Source of the DNA: Cupriavidus phytohabitans
Lineage (GTDB): Bacteria > Pseudomonadota > Gammaproteobacteria > Burkholderiales > Burkholderiaceae
Reading direction: 5' to 3'
Assembly: GCF_000426345.1 (NCBI RefSeq)
Contig: NZ_AUFE01000036.1
Location: 1 to 64,000, forward strand
DNA: 64,000 bases
Shown: positions 33,266 to 43,521 of the stretch, piece by piece
How positions within the stretch are numbered: position 1 is the stretch's first letter
Layout: every line of letters begins with the position of its first letter
Position numbers and translations under genes: made by a program
The notes under the pieces: model-generated
Told to the model about the DNA's origin: nothing
Seen by the model: only the letters and a program-made list of their open reading frames with translations
The model's database searches: none

Positions 33266-34489
33266 ATGACTACTGCTGATGAAAACGAATTGCTGACCCG
33301 TGTCGAGAACGGCGCGCCGATGGGGCGCATGCTGCGCCAGCTCTACTGGATGCCGGCGGTGCTGTCCTCCCGCCTGGAAGCGGATGGCGCGCCGGTGCGC
33401 GTGCGCCTGTTCGGCGAGAACTTCGTGGCCTTCCGCGCCACCGATGGCCACATCGGCTTCCTGGACGAGGCGTGCCCGCACCGGGGCGTGTCACTGGCCC
33501 TGGGGCGCAATGAAGACTGCGCCATCCGATGCATCTTCCATGGCTGGAAGATCAGCGTGACCGGGGACGTGCTGGAAGTCCCTAACGAAGCCTCGAACCC
33601 GGATTGCTTCCGCGGCACGGTGAAGGTGCGGCATTTCCCGACCGTGGAAGGCGCCGGCATCGTCTGGGTCTGGCTGGGCGAAGGCGAAGCACCGCCGCCG
33701 CCGAACTTCGAATGGATGAACCTTCCGCCGAACCAGGCCTATGCCTGTGGCATCGAGCTGAACGCCAACTGGCTGCAAGGCGTGGAAGCGACGATCGACT
33801 CCTCGCACATCGCGCTGCTGCACCAGAGCTGGCTGGAGAGCTCGCCCACCGACATGGCGGCCACGCGCGTCAACTCCGCCGTGCGCTACCAGTTCGAGAA
33901 CACCGACTACGGCATCCGCGCCGCTGCCCTGCGGGAAGCCCCGGATGGCTCCTGCGTGGCCCGCGTGACCGAGTTCGTGATGCCCTACTACGGCCTGATC
34001 CCGCCAATTGGCATCGGCGCCGCACAGGATCGCACCGTCATCATCGCCGTGCCCATTGACGACACCCACCTGATCCAGTGGTACATCTACTACAACACAG
34101 AGCGGCCGGTCGATTCGATGAAGCGCACGCAACGCGCCAATACCTGGCCGATGGCGGGCGGCATTCCGGGCGGCCCGGAGCAGAACTGGGGCCAGAACCG
34201 CAGCCTCATGCAGCACGGCAACCACACGGGCTTCCACGAGATCGTGATCGAGGACTTTGTCACGCAGGTCAGCATGGGTCCGATCGTCGACCGCACCAAG
34301 GAGTACCTGTGCTCGGCGGACCAGGCCATCATCCGCGTCCGGCGCCAGTTACTCGACGCGGTGCGCCGCTACAACACGGGGGTGCTACCGGCCAGCGCCA
34401 CGCCGGAGGGCCGCAACCATGCCGCCATCCGCGCCACGGGCGGCCGGATGGCCTCCGCCGAGCAGGACTGGCGCACGCTCCCGCGTTGA
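33266..34489 (+). CDS. Rieske non-haem iron oxygenase, alpha subunit, system 2
   Basis: A 407-residue oxygenase starting at the ATG at 33266 with GAAGGAG upstream. The Rieske ligands are C70-P-H72 and C89-I-F-H92 (EACPHRGVSLALGR, IRCIFHGW). The iron site is ANWLQGVEATIDSSHIALLH with D178, H181 and H186. Like system 1 it is of the alpha-only phthalate-oxygenase type. Its own Rieske ferredoxin and FAD reductase follow in the same operon, giving an independent three-component system. Sequence similarity to system 1 is only partial, so the two probably act on different intermediates. Confidence 0.94.
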   Translation: MTTADENELLTRVENGAPMGRMLRQLYWMPAVLSSRLEADGAPVRVRLFGENFVAFRATDGHIGFLDEACPHRGVSLALGRNEDCAIRCIFHGWKISVTGDVLEVPNEASNPDCFRGTVKVRHFPTVEGAGIVWVWLGEGEAPPPPNFEWMNLPPNQAYACGIELNANWLQGVEATIDSSHIALLHQSWLESSPTDMAATRVNSAVRYQFENTDYGIRAAALREAPDGSCVARVTEFVMPYYGLIPPIGIGAAQDRTVIIAVPIDDTHLIQWYIYYNTERPVDSMKRTQRANTWPMAGGIPGGPEQNWGQNRSLMQHGNHTGFHEIVIEDFVTQVSMGPIVDRTKEYLCSADQAIIRVRRQLLDAVRRYNTGVLPASATPEGRNHAAIRATGGRMASAEQDWRTLPR

Positions 34490-34579
34490 ACGCCAGCCAT
34501 CATCCCGCTTGAAATAGCTGGCGGGCGGCGCCCCGCCGCGCCGCTCGCCAACCGTTCGCCTTATCGGAATACGCAGCAA

Positions 34580-34924
34580 ATGGACCACCAAACGAACCAA
34601 GAGGAATGGGTGCGCGCCTGCCAGGTTGCCGACGTGCGCCCCGGCAACCCCAAGGGGCTCAAGCTCCGCAATATCCCGATTGCGCTGTATCGGCTGCCAG
34701 AAGGCGTATTTGCCACCCACGACGTCTGCACACACGCCTATGCCCTGCTGTCGGAAGGCTTCATCGACGACCACGTGGTCGAATGCCCGCTGCACGGCGC
34801 CAAGTACGATGTGCGCAATGGAAAATGCCTTGCCGTGGCGGATTGCGACGTCAAGACCTACGCGGTCCGGATCGAAGACGATGCCGTCTACGTTGCGGTC
34901 CCGACCGAAGTGACATCCGCATGA
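34580..34924 (+). CDS. Rieske-type ferredoxin
   Basis: A 114-residue Rieske ferredoxin. The cluster motifs CTHAYALLSEGFIDD and VECPLHGAKYDV show the Cys-x-His ... Cys-x2-His ligand set. It resembles BphA3/NdoA-type ferredoxins that carry electrons to Rieske oxygenases. The gene is 90 bp after the oxygenase stop and overlaps the reductase start by four bases (ATGA), indicating translational coupling. Using a Rieske ferredoxin with an alpha-only oxygenase is less common than a VanB-type partner. Confidence 0.94.
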   Translation: MDHQTNQEEWVRACQVADVRPGNPKGLKLRNIPIALYRLPEGVFATHDVCTHAYALLSEGFIDDHVVECPLHGAKYDVRNGKCLAVADCDVKTYAVRIEDDAVYVAVPTEVTSA

Positions 34925-36156
34925 ACCCCGCCAGCCCGCAACGGATCGTCATCATTGGCGGCGGACAGGGTGCCGGTGCGTCGCTCAGGCATCTGCGCGC
35001 GCTGGCGTATGGCGGGATCACCTCGGTCGTCTGCGCCGAGGACCAATACCCGTATGAGCGCCCGCCGCTTTCCAAGGACTATCTCAATGGCACGACGACG
35101 CTCGACGCGCTGACCCTCTGCAAGCCCGAGAACCCGCGCGAGCAGTTCTATCTTGCCGACACGGCGGAGCGGATCGATCCGGCCGAGAAGGTCGTGGCGC
35201 TACGGAGCGGTGTGTCGATTCCTTATGACAAGCTGCTGATCGCCACCGGCGGCGAGGCGCGCAAGCTGGTGATTGCCGGCGCCGATTTCCCCAACGTGCA
35301 CTATCTGCGCACCGTTCACGACGCCCGGCGGCTGCGCACTGCGCTCGCGGCCTGCCGGGCCGCGCAGACGCTGGTACTGGTGATCGGCGGTGGCTGGATC
35401 GGGCTTGAGATTGCCGCCGCCGCGCGCCAGGCCGGCCTGGCGACCACGCTGATCGAAGCGGCCCCACAGCTTTGCGGCCGTTCGCTGCCAGCGCCAGTTG
35501 CGGCGGAACTGCTGCGCGCACATCAGGATCGCGGCGTGAACATCCGGCTCGGCTGTGCGATCCATGCGCTCCACGGCGACGATCGCGCCACCGCGGCCAC
35601 ACTGTCCGATGGCAGCACCGTCCCGGTTGGCATGGTAGTCGTCGGTATCGGCCTGATACCCAACACGCAGCTGGCGGCGGACGCCGCGCTGGCCGTGGGT
35701 AACGGCATCCGCGTCGATGTCAATGGACGCACCTCCGACCCCCATATTTACGCGGTGGGCGATGTGGCGGAGTTCCCCTGCACCTGGCACGGCTGCGCCG
35801 TGCGCATGGAGACCTGGAACAACGCCAATGTTCAGGCGGCGCGCGCCATTTCGGCCATGCTCCAGCACGCGGAATCTCCGCCCGCCGGCGACGCCGTGCC
35901 CTGGTTCTGGTCCGATCAGTTCGACCTCAACCTCCAGGTACTGGGCGCGCCACTGGCCGGAGACGGCTCGCTGGTATCGACCGATGCCGAAGGCGGCGCC
36001 CTCCATCTCTACATCAAATCGACGCGCCTGATTGGCGCCATCGGTATCAACCGAGCGCGCGACATCCGCATCCTGAAGCGGGCCGTCGAGCGCGACCCGC
36101 AACTGCCGTTCGAGCGGGTGGCCAATTGTCTGGCGAACCTGCGCGAACTGCTTTAG
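34921..36156 (+). CDS. FAD-dependent ferredoxin reductase
   Basis: A 411-residue reductase starting at the ATG that overlaps the ferredoxin stop. Motifs are RIVIIGGGQGAGASLRHLRA (FAD), LVLVIGGGWIGLEIAAAARQ (NAD), SDPHIYAVGDVAEFP and PWFWSDQFDLNLQVLG. It is of the BphA4 class. An apparent longer frame from 34606 is the ferredoxin gene read in another frame. It should reduce the Rieske ferredoxin of system 2. It resembles the reductase at 25282 in layout but is clearly a different protein, so the two systems were probably recruited separately. Confidence 0.94.
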   Translation: MNPASPQRIVIIGGGQGAGASLRHLRALAYGGITSVVCAEDQYPYERPPLSKDYLNGTTTLDALTLCKPENPREQFYLADTAERIDPAEKVVALRSGVSIPYDKLLIATGGEARKLVIAGADFPNVHYLRTVHDARRLRTALAACRAAQTLVLVIGGGWIGLEIAAAARQAGLATTLIEAAPQLCGRSLPAPVAAELLRAHQDRGVNIRLGCAIHALHGDDRATAATLSDGSTVPVGMVVVGIGLIPNTQLAADAALAVGNGIRVDVNGRTSDPHIYAVGDVAEFPCTWHGCAVRMETWNNANVQAARAISAMLQHAESPPAGDAVPWFWSDQFDLNLQVLGAPLAGDGSLVSTDAEGGALHLYIKSTRLIGAIGINRARDIRILKRAVERDPQLPFERVANCLANLRELL

Positions 36157-36187
36157 CGGCGCCCCCGCCGATGTTCCGGAGCCCACC

Positions 36188-37720
36188 ATGACCTCCATGC
36201 TCGACACCACCGCCTGGTGCAGCGAACTCGACCGGACATCCACGACGCCGCTGTACCAGCAGCTTTGCGACAGCATCCGCACGTCGATTCTCGCGGGCCG
36301 CATCGAACCAGGGGTGCGCCTGCCGTCCACCCGCGATCTGGCCGACGAGCTGAAGGTGTCGCGCAACACCGTGGTTGTCGCCTACGACCAACTTCAGGCC
36401 GAAGGCTTCCTGAGCGCGCTGGTCGGCCACGGCACCGTGGTGTCACGGCAGCTGTTCAACCGCATCCAATCTGTGCCGCCAGCTGGCCAAACTGCCACCT
36501 CGGCGCGGCTTTCGGCGCGTGCCGGGCAAATGCTCCAACTGGCGCCGCGCGCTGCCACGCCAGGTGGTACCGCAACGCTTCCCCGGGTCGACACGCCGTT
36601 CCGCGTGGGTGTTCCGGCACTCGACGAGTTCCCGATGCGCACCTGGGGTCGCATCGTGTCCCGCCGCTCGCACCGGCTCAGTGCCGAAACCCTCGACTAC
36701 AAGGGCGCCGCCGGCTACCCGCCGCTACGGCGGGCCATTGCATCGTACCTGGGGGTGTCGCGCGGCATCGTCTGCGATCCGGACGATGTGCTGATCGTTG
36801 CTGGCGCGCAAGGCGGGATTTCACTCGCAGCACAGGTGCTGCTGGATCCGGGCGACGTGGCGTGGGTAGAAGATCCCGGCTATCGCAACGCGCTCGGCGC
36901 CCTGCTTGGCGCCGGCGCGCGACCCCAGGCGGTACCGGTGGACCACGAGGGCCTCGACGTGGCCACGGGCCTGCGGCTCGCGCCGGGCGCGCGTCTCGCC
37001 TGCGTCACGCCCTCGCACCAGTATCCCCTCGGCATCACGATGAGCCTCTCGCGCCGGCTCGATCTGCTCGCCTGGGCGCGCAGCGCCGGTGCATGGATCA
37101 TCGAGGACGACTACGACAGCGAATTCCACTACGCCGGCCACACGCTGCGTGCACTGCGCGGGCTCGACAGCGGCGCCGCACAGGTGGTCTATGTCGGTAG
37201 CTTCAGCAAGATCATGTTCCCGGGGCTGCGGCTCGGCTACCTGGTGGTGCCGGGTGGGCACGCGCCGGCGTTCCGCGCGGCCTTGCGCTTCAACCAACTC
37301 CAGGTGCCGCTGCTGGAGCAGGCCGCTACGGCGGACTTCATTCTCGAAGGGCACCTTGCGCGCCATATCGGCCGCATGCGCACCATCTACGCCGCGCGGC
37401 AGACCGCGCTGGTCGCCGCGTTGCGCCGCCATGGTGTCGTCGCGGCGGATTTCGTGGTCCCGGAGGGCGGGATGCACCTTGTCCTGCCGCTCGCACGCGA
37501 TAGCGATGACGTCGTCATCGCGGCACAAGCCGCGCAGCTTGGGCTTGGTGTGCAGGCGTTGAGCCAGCACGCGCACGGTCATGGGGACCGCCGTGGCCTG
37601 CTGATCGGCTTTGCCAATACGCGCCCGGAGCAGATGGAGCCAGGCGTGGCACGCCTGGCCACCTTGCTTGACAGCGCAAAGCGCCGCAGCGTGCCGGCAG
37701 GCAGCGCTGCGGTGGCCTGA
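36188..37720 (+). CDS. MocR/PdxR-type GntR-aminotransferase regulator
   Basis: A 510-residue two-domain regulator. The GntR winged helix is in residues 20-95 (PLYQQLCDSIRTSILAGRIE, LPSTRDLADELKVSRNTVVV). A fold-type I aminotransferase domain fills the rest, with DYKGAAGYPPLRRAIASYL, VEDPGYRNA, WIIEDDYDSEFHYAG and the PLP-binding Lys in YVGSFSKIMFPGLRLGY. MocR regulators use PLP, often with an amine or amino acid, as ligand, which fits an amine-catabolic island. It begins 31 bp after the reductase stop and may be cotranscribed with system 2. Confidence 0.93.
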   Translation: MTSMLDTTAWCSELDRTSTTPLYQQLCDSIRTSILAGRIEPGVRLPSTRDLADELKVSRNTVVVAYDQLQAEGFLSALVGHGTVVSRQLFNRIQSVPPAGQTATSARLSARAGQMLQLAPRAATPGGTATLPRVDTPFRVGVPALDEFPMRTWGRIVSRRSHRLSAETLDYKGAAGYPPLRRAIASYLGVSRGIVCDPDDVLIVAGAQGGISLAAQVLLDPGDVAWVEDPGYRNALGALLGAGARPQAVPVDHEGLDVATGLRLAPGARLACVTPSHQYPLGITMSLSRRLDLLAWARSAGAWIIEDDYDSEFHYAGHTLRALRGLDSGAAQVVYVGSFSKIMFPGLRLGYLVVPGGHAPAFRAALRFNQLQVPLLEQAATADFILEGHLARHIGRMRTIYAARQTALVAALRRHGVVAADFVVPEGGMHLVLPLARDSDDVVIAAQAAQLGLGVQALSQHAHGHGDRRGLLIGFANTRPEQMEPGVARLATLLDSAKRRSVPAGSAAVA

Positions 37721-37723
37721 CAA

Positions 37724-38566
37724 TCAGACGCGGGAGGGTGCCTCAGGCATCCGGCCGTCGATATCGGTGAATCCGTACTCGACCGCCAGCTCGGCGGCGA
37801 GCAGTAGCTTGCCGGACTTTTCCATGACGTTCGGATCAGCCGCCAGCGCCGCCACGGCACGGCCCGCAAACTGCGCCGTCTCGCCATGTTCGAGAATGCG
37901 CTTAGTCAGCGCGGGCGGCAGCCGGTCCGGTTGGGCCAGCACCTTCTCGCTCTTGATAAAGCCCGGCCAGATCACGACCGCCGCGACATTGTGGGGCCGC
38001 AGGTCGTGGGCCATGTCCTTGGCCATCTTGTCGACACCGGCTTTTTGCACGCCGAACGGGACGTTGAACGTATAACGCACGGCGCCGCCCGACGAGGTAT
38101 TGACGATCAGGCCCTGCTTGCGCGCCACCATCAGCGGCGCCGCGTGGCGACTCGCGATGTAGTGGGAACGCAGCCCCACGCGCATCAACGTCTCCCAGAG
38201 GTCTTCCGGCAGCTCCCAGAATGGCACGTTGGTCGGCATGCGGTCCGGTGCGCCGAAGACGTTGTTGACGAGGATGTCGAGATGGCCCGCCTCATCGGCC
38301 ACGCGCCGGAACAGCGCCGCGACACTGTCGTCGTCCGCATGATCGCAGGCCACCGGAATCCCTACGCCACCCAGGCGGGTGACTTCGGCGGCGGTCTCTT
38401 CCAGACTGCCGGGCCATATCGACCCACCCTGCCGCAACGTGCGCCCGGTGACATATACCGTGGCACCCGCCTCGCCCAGCCCGAGCGCCATGCCCTTGCC
38501 GACGCCTCGCGTACCGCCCGTCACCACCGCAATCTTGCCCGCGAGGGGTTTCTTCTGATCCATCAT
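37724..38566 (-). CDS. SDR-family protein with Phe in place of the catalytic Tyr
   Basis: A 280-residue SDR close to the DHRS1-like group. The cofactor motif is VVTGGTRGVGKGMALGLGEA and NNVFGAP is the NNAG-like segment. The active-site Ser is in NTSSGGAVRYTFNVPFGVQK, where the expected Y-x3-K reads F-G-V-Q-K. The catalytic Tyr therefore appears to be Phe unless a different Tyr (the one five residues earlier) has taken over, which would break the spacing. It is the last gene of the Liv transporter operon (75 bp after livM) and ends three bases from the convergent MocR gene. Confidence 0.9.
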   Translation of the reverse strand: MMDQKKPLAGKIAVVTGGTRGVGKGMALGLGEAGATVYVTGRTLRQGGSIWPGSLEETAAEVTRLGGVGIPVACDHADDDSVAALFRRVADEAGHLDILVNNVFGAPDRMPTNVPFWELPEDLWETLMRVGLRSHYIASRHAAPLMVARKQGLIVNTSSGGAVRYTFNVPFGVQKAGVDKMAKDMAHDLRPHNVAAVVIWPGFIKSEKVLAQPDRLPPALTKRILEHGETAQFAGRAVAALAADPNVMEKSGKLLLAAELAVEYGFTDIDGRMPEAPSRV

Positions 38567-38641
38567 GCCTTCCTTGTTTCACGAGAAATCGTTTGATGTG
38601 CGGCGCGCTGCATCCGTGCCGCGTCGCATCGCGTTGTCCAG

Positions 38642-39670
38642 TCAACGCAAGGTGTCCTTGCTGCGTAGCTTGTCCGTGCACCAGGACAACAGGCCCGCGA
38701 GCCCGTTGGGCGCCAGAAACACGCAGCCGAGCATCAGCGCGCCATACACCAGCCCGGTGGCCGCCTTTGACACCTCTTCGGCCACGTTCGGGACGAACAC
38801 CAGGAACAGCGCGCCAATCAGGGACCCGATGGCGTGCCCAGTGCCGCCAACCACCACGCCGGCCACCAGCCCGAGCGAGAGCAGCACCGTGAAGCCGTCG
38901 GGCGAAACGAAATGGGTCAGGAGCGCGTTCATGGCGCCAGCCATGCCAACAATCCCTGCACTGGTGGCGAAGGCGCGTGCACGCCACTGGCGCACCGGCA
39001 CACCGGCGGCCAGCGCTGCAGCCGGATGGTCGCGCAGTGCGCGCAGCGCGATGCCCGTGGGTCCGCGCAACAAACGGCGCACCATCGCGTAGATCAACAG
39101 CGCGCAGGCCGACACCACCAGCAGCATCCATTGGTCGGCATCGAGCGGCAGGCCGTAGGGTGGCGCGGGCGTCTCGATGCTGATGCCTGCCACTCCGCCG
39201 GTCACGCCTTCCAGCGCCGGGTGCTTGAGCACCTGCGGCAATGCCAGTGCCAGCGCAAACGTCGCCAGTGCCAGATACGGTCCCGACAATCTGACCGCAG
39301 GCATGCCGAACAACCCGCCGGCGACAAATCCGACCACGCCAGCGGCGGGAATCGTCAGCCAGTAAGGTGCCCAGCCACGATCGATCAACATGGCCGCCGT
39401 ATAGGCGCCGATCGCAAAGAATGCGCCGTGGCCCAGTGAAATCTGGCCGCTGCTGCCGATCAGGAACTGCACACCCATCAGCGCCACCGCATATGCGACG
39501 ACAAGCGCGAACTGGAACGCCACGTAGCCGCGCACGTAATAGACCACTACCCAGGCCATGCCCAGTAGCAGCAGCGCCAGCAGGATGCCGCGCCATGGCA
39601 GACGGGTAGGTTCAGCGAGGCCGCCCGGTGATGCCCGGCGGCGTGAGACTTGCGAGAGGAAGTCAGACAT
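38642..39670 (-). CDS. livM: Branched-chain amino acid-type ABC transporter permease LivM
   Basis: A 342-residue permease with about nine hydrophobic segments. The LivM signature is near residue 75 (SSGQISLGHGAFFAIGAYTA) and the transmission motif is RALRDHPAAALAAGVPVRQW. It pairs with LivH 51 bp upstream. Liv-type importers in Burkholderiales catabolic islands commonly take up aromatic acids or amides rather than leucine, and the surroundings suggest that here. Confidence 0.94.
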   Translation of the reverse strand: MSDFLSQVSRRRASPGGLAEPTRLPWRGILLALLLLGMAWVVVYYVRGYVAFQFALVVAYAVALMGVQFLIGSSGQISLGHGAFFAIGAYTAAMLIDRGWAPYWLTIPAAGVVGFVAGGLFGMPAVRLSGPYLALATFALALALPQVLKHPALEGVTGGVAGISIETPAPPYGLPLDADQWMLLVVSACALLIYAMVRRLLRGPTGIALRALRDHPAAALAAGVPVRQWRARAFATSAGIVGMAGAMNALLTHFVSPDGFTVLLSLGLVAGVVVGGTGHAIGSLIGALFLVFVPNVAEEVSKAATGLVYGALMLGCVFLAPNGLAGLLSWCTDKLRSKDTLR

Positions 39671-39721
39671 GTTTCCGATGTAAGCGAGTAACGGGGTCGC
39701 GACGATGCGGGGACGGGCGAG

Positions 39722-40580
39722 CTAGAGCCGTTGCGCCGAGCGGCTGCCGAAGAGCCCCTGCGGCTTGACGATCAACACCGCGATCATCGCCACCAGCGCG
39801 AGCGTCAGTTTCAGTTCGGTGCCAACCAGATAGGCACCCGCGAGGTTCTCGAAGACGCCGAGCAGGATGCCGCCCACCACGGCGCCCACGGGGCTGTCGA
39901 TGCCGCCCACGATCGCCGCCGCGAAGGCGTAGATCATGATCCCGCTCATCATGTGTGGATCGAGGAAGACGATTGGCGCGGCCAGCATGCCGGCAATCGC
40001 GCCAACTGCCCCCGCGATGCCCCAGCTCAGCATCAGCAAGCGGCTGACGCGGATGCCGACAAGCTGGCTCGACAAGGGTTGCACGGCCACCGCACGCATC
40101 GCCAGGCCCAGCCGGGTAAAGCGGAAGAACGCCGTCATCGCGGCAAGCACGCCCACCGTGGTCAGCAGGATGCCGACCTCATGGCCGGCGAGGATGCCGC
40201 CAGTGCCCAAGGCGTCGAATGGCGACGGGAAACTGCGGGTTTCATAGCCGAAGACCAGGCCAGCCGCACTCTGCACGATCACGTAGAGCGCCACGAACAC
40301 GGTCACCACGGACAGGACCGGCGCGTGGTGCAGCGGCCGCATGACAACACGCTCTACCAGCGCGCCTGAGACGAACGCGAACAGCACGCACGCCAGGAAC
40401 GCCACGGCATACGGCACGCTCGCGCCAATCAGGATGGCGGCGATATAGGTGCTGAACATCGCCATCTCGCCCTGGGCGAAGTTCACGTGATGGGTCGATC
40501 GGTAGACCACTACAAGCGCCAGCGCCAGCATCGCGTAGATGCAGCCGTTGACCATGCCGGTCGAGATCTGGTGCAACAGT

Positions 40581-40588
<8 letters not shown>
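39722..40588 (-). CDS. livH: Branched-chain amino acid-type ABC transporter permease LivH
   Basis: A 288-residue permease. It has the LivH N-terminal GMVNGCIYAMLALALVVVYR, HHVNFAQGEMAMFSTYIAA, the loop GLAMRAVAVQPLSSQLVGI and SWGIAGAVGAIAGMLAAPIV with IGGIDSP-like sequence near the end. About eight membrane helices are visible. Its start overlaps the end of livF by eight bases, so the operon is tightly coupled. It forms the membrane channel with LivM. Confidence 0.94.
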
Positions 40589-41314
<726 letters not shown>

Positions 41315-41318
<4 letters not shown>

Positions 41319-42157
41319 GCGTGATCCCCGAGATAGGCCCGAATGACTTCGGGGTGATTGGCCACCTCGTTCGGCGTGCCGTCGGCCATCACCCGGCCGA
41401 ATTCCAGGCCGATTACCTGGTCGGAGACGCGCATCACAAGGTTCATATGGTGTTCGATCAGCAGGACCGCGACGCCAAGCCCGTGGCAGATATGGCGAAT
41501 CCATGCCTCCAGTTCGCCTACCTCCTCGAAATTGAGGCCAGCGGCGGGCTCGTCCAGCAGCAGCAGGCGCGGCTCCATCGCAAGCGCGCGGGCGAGTTCC
41601 ACGCGCTTGCGCGTGCCGAATGGCAGGTCGGCCACGAGGGTGTTGGCGATGTCAGCGAGCCGCGTCATGTCCAGCAGCGCGTCCACGTGCTCGCTGACCC
41701 GGCGCATCGCTTCGCCCGCCCGGCCCATGCCGAACAGGTGCGAGAGCGTGCGGCCATGCAGCTTCCGGTAGCAGCCGGCCTCCACATTGGCGCGCACGGT
41801 CTGCCGGTCGAACAGCGCGACGTTCTGGAAGGTGCGGGCGATGCCCGCCGAGGCTACGCCCTCTGGCGCCAGGGCGGTAATGTCCTGACCGGCGAAGGAA
41901 ATCGTGCCGGAGTCCGGGTTGCACAGCCGGCTCAGGCAGTTGAACAGCGTGGTCTTGCCGGCCCCGTTCGGGCCAATGATGCCGCACACGGTGCGCGGTT
42001 TCATCGCAAAACTCACGGCATCCAGCGCGCGCGTGCCGCCGAACTGCACCGACAGAGCGTCCACGCGCAAGAGCGCTTCCGATTCGCCTGTCGCCGGAAT
42101 GCGGCCCGGGGTCGCCGTCTTCTGACCTGCGCTGCCATGTTTGTGGGGAATCAACAT
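41315..42157 (-). CDS. livG: ABC transporter ATP-binding protein LivG
   Basis: A 280-residue ATPase with Walker A GIIGPNGAGKTTLFNCL, signature LPFGTRKRVELARALAMEPR, Walker B LLLLDEPAAGLNFEE and switch LLIEHHMNLVM. The N-terminal 30 residues are a variable extension. It lies 44 bp downstream of livK. The C-terminus VIRAYLGDHA is typical. Confidence 0.95.
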
Positions 42158-42201
42158 GCTTATCTGTGTAATGTCGTTTCGAGGGGGCGGGTTCGATCCG
42201 C

Positions 42202-43416
42202 TCAGGCCATGCGAACCCAGCGTGTGCCGTCGAAACGTTGCAGCCGCAGTTGCCGGATGATCCGGTAGTCCTCGGGCGACGTGCTGACCGTGATGCCGGG
42301 AATCAGGCCCGGCAGCGTGACATCGCGCAGCGTGGTGGCCTGGCGCAGCACGCGCGCCGGCGTGAGGTCGTCGCCGCAGTCGCGCAGCACCTTCTCCATC
42401 AGCACGGCAATGTTGTAGCCGCTCAGGTTCAACTGTTCGGTGATATCGCCCTCTGGGTAGTACCGCTTCATGAAGGTCAGCCAGTCACGATAGCCGGCGT
42501 CGTTTGCCCACTCTGGGTCGCCGGCGGACTTGGTCGGCGTGGCCGAGATCAGCCCTACGCACTTCTCGAGCCCAGCCGCGCGCAGCACGGTGGCGACGAA
42601 GTTGCTCGTGATCGGCACGATTTGCAGCGGCTTCCAGCCCAGGTCATAAGCCTTGCGGATCGCCTGCGTGGTGAACTTGGGGGAAGTGATATTGAGGAAG
42701 ACATCGGCCTGCGACGCCGCCAGCGAGATCACCTGCGAATCGACCGTGGGGGCAGTGACCTCATAGGTCAGTGCCGTCGATACGGTCATCGTGCTGCGCA
42801 TCTCCTGCAGGCGCTGGCGGAAGGCGGCAAGGTACTCCTTGCCGAAGTCGTCGTTCTGGTAAAGCACGGCGACCTTGGCCCCTGGCTTCACGCGGTTGAG
42901 GTACTCCGCATAGGTGGCGGCCTCGGTCGGGAACGTCGTAAGGCCAGGCACCGTCCACGGATATTGCTTCGGATCGGCAAAGCGCTCGCTGCCCGCATAC
43001 ACGAACAGTTGTGGCACCTTGCGCGTGTTCAGGTATTTCTGCACGGCGGCGTTCTGCGCCGTACCCATGCTGCCGAACATCGCCAGCACGCGCTCCTGCT
43101 CCACCAGGCGCCGGGTCTGCTCCACCGCCTTGGCCGGGTTGTATCCGTCGTCGAGCGACAGCAGCACCACCTCCCGCCCGTTGATGCCGCCGCGCTCGTT
43201 GACCATGCGGAAGTAGCGTGACTGCACCTTCCCTATCGCGCTCAGCGCCGAGGCCGGGCCGCTGTAGGGCATGGTCTGCCCGAGCTTGATCTGCCCGCGA
43301 AAGGCGGCCGTTTGTTGTGCCGCCGCGTCGATCACCGGTGACGCCAGCAGCGCGCCACCGATACGAAGCATGTCCCGTCGATTGAACAAGGTGCCACTCC
43401 CCATCGTCTTCCCCAT
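42202..43416 (-). CDS. livK: Periplasmic ligand-binding protein of the Liv transporter
   Basis: A 404-residue type I periplasmic binding protein. The N-terminus has a twin-arginine-like signal (FNRRDMLRIGGALLASPVID, AAA) and the mature part begins IKLGQTMPYSGPASALSA, with NERGGINGREVVLLSLDDGY, FGSMGTAQNAAVQKYLN and AVLYQNDDFGKEYLAAFRQR. The subgroup is that of Liv-like receptors for aromatic and other non-amino-acid ligands in Burkholderiales. The ribosome-binding AGGAAG lies inside the dyad at 43420-43438. It heads the operon livK-livG-livF-livH-livM-SDR. Confidence 0.93.
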   Translation of the reverse strand: MGKTMGSGTLFNRRDMLRIGGALLASPVIDAAAQQTAAFRGQIKLGQTMPYSGPASALSAIGKVQSRYFRMVNERGGINGREVVLLSLDDGYNPAKAVEQTRRLVEQERVLAMFGSMGTAQNAAVQKYLNTRKVPQLFVYAGSERFADPKQYPWTVPGLTTFPTEAATYAEYLNRVKPGAKVAVLYQNDDFGKEYLAAFRQRLQEMRSTMTVSTALTYEVTAPTVDSQVISLAASQADVFLNITSPKFTTQAIRKAYDLGWKPLQIVPITSNFVATVLRAAGLEKCVGLISATPTKSAGDPEWANDAGYRDWLTFMKRYYPEGDITEQLNLSGYNIAVLMEKVLRDCGDDLTPARVLRQATTLRDVTLPGLIPGITVSTSPEDYRIIRQLRLQRFDGTRWVRMA

Positions 43417-43419
43417 AAG

Positions 43420-43438
43420 TATCTTCCTAGTAAGATTT
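43420..43438. promoter_or_regulatory. Dyad overlapping the livK ribosome-binding site
   Basis: TATCTTC (43420-43426), five bases, AAGATTT (43432-43438). It matches the dyad before Rieske system 2 and overlaps the livK translation signal. The MarR fusion gene ends about 84 bp further upstream on the same strand. Confidence 0.45.
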
Positions 43439-43521
43439 AATGCTAGCCGCTATCGCACGCGGCCGCATCAGGGAAAACGCCGAGACGGGTCAGATGAGCG
43501 CGGCGGATACGCCGCGTTCAC

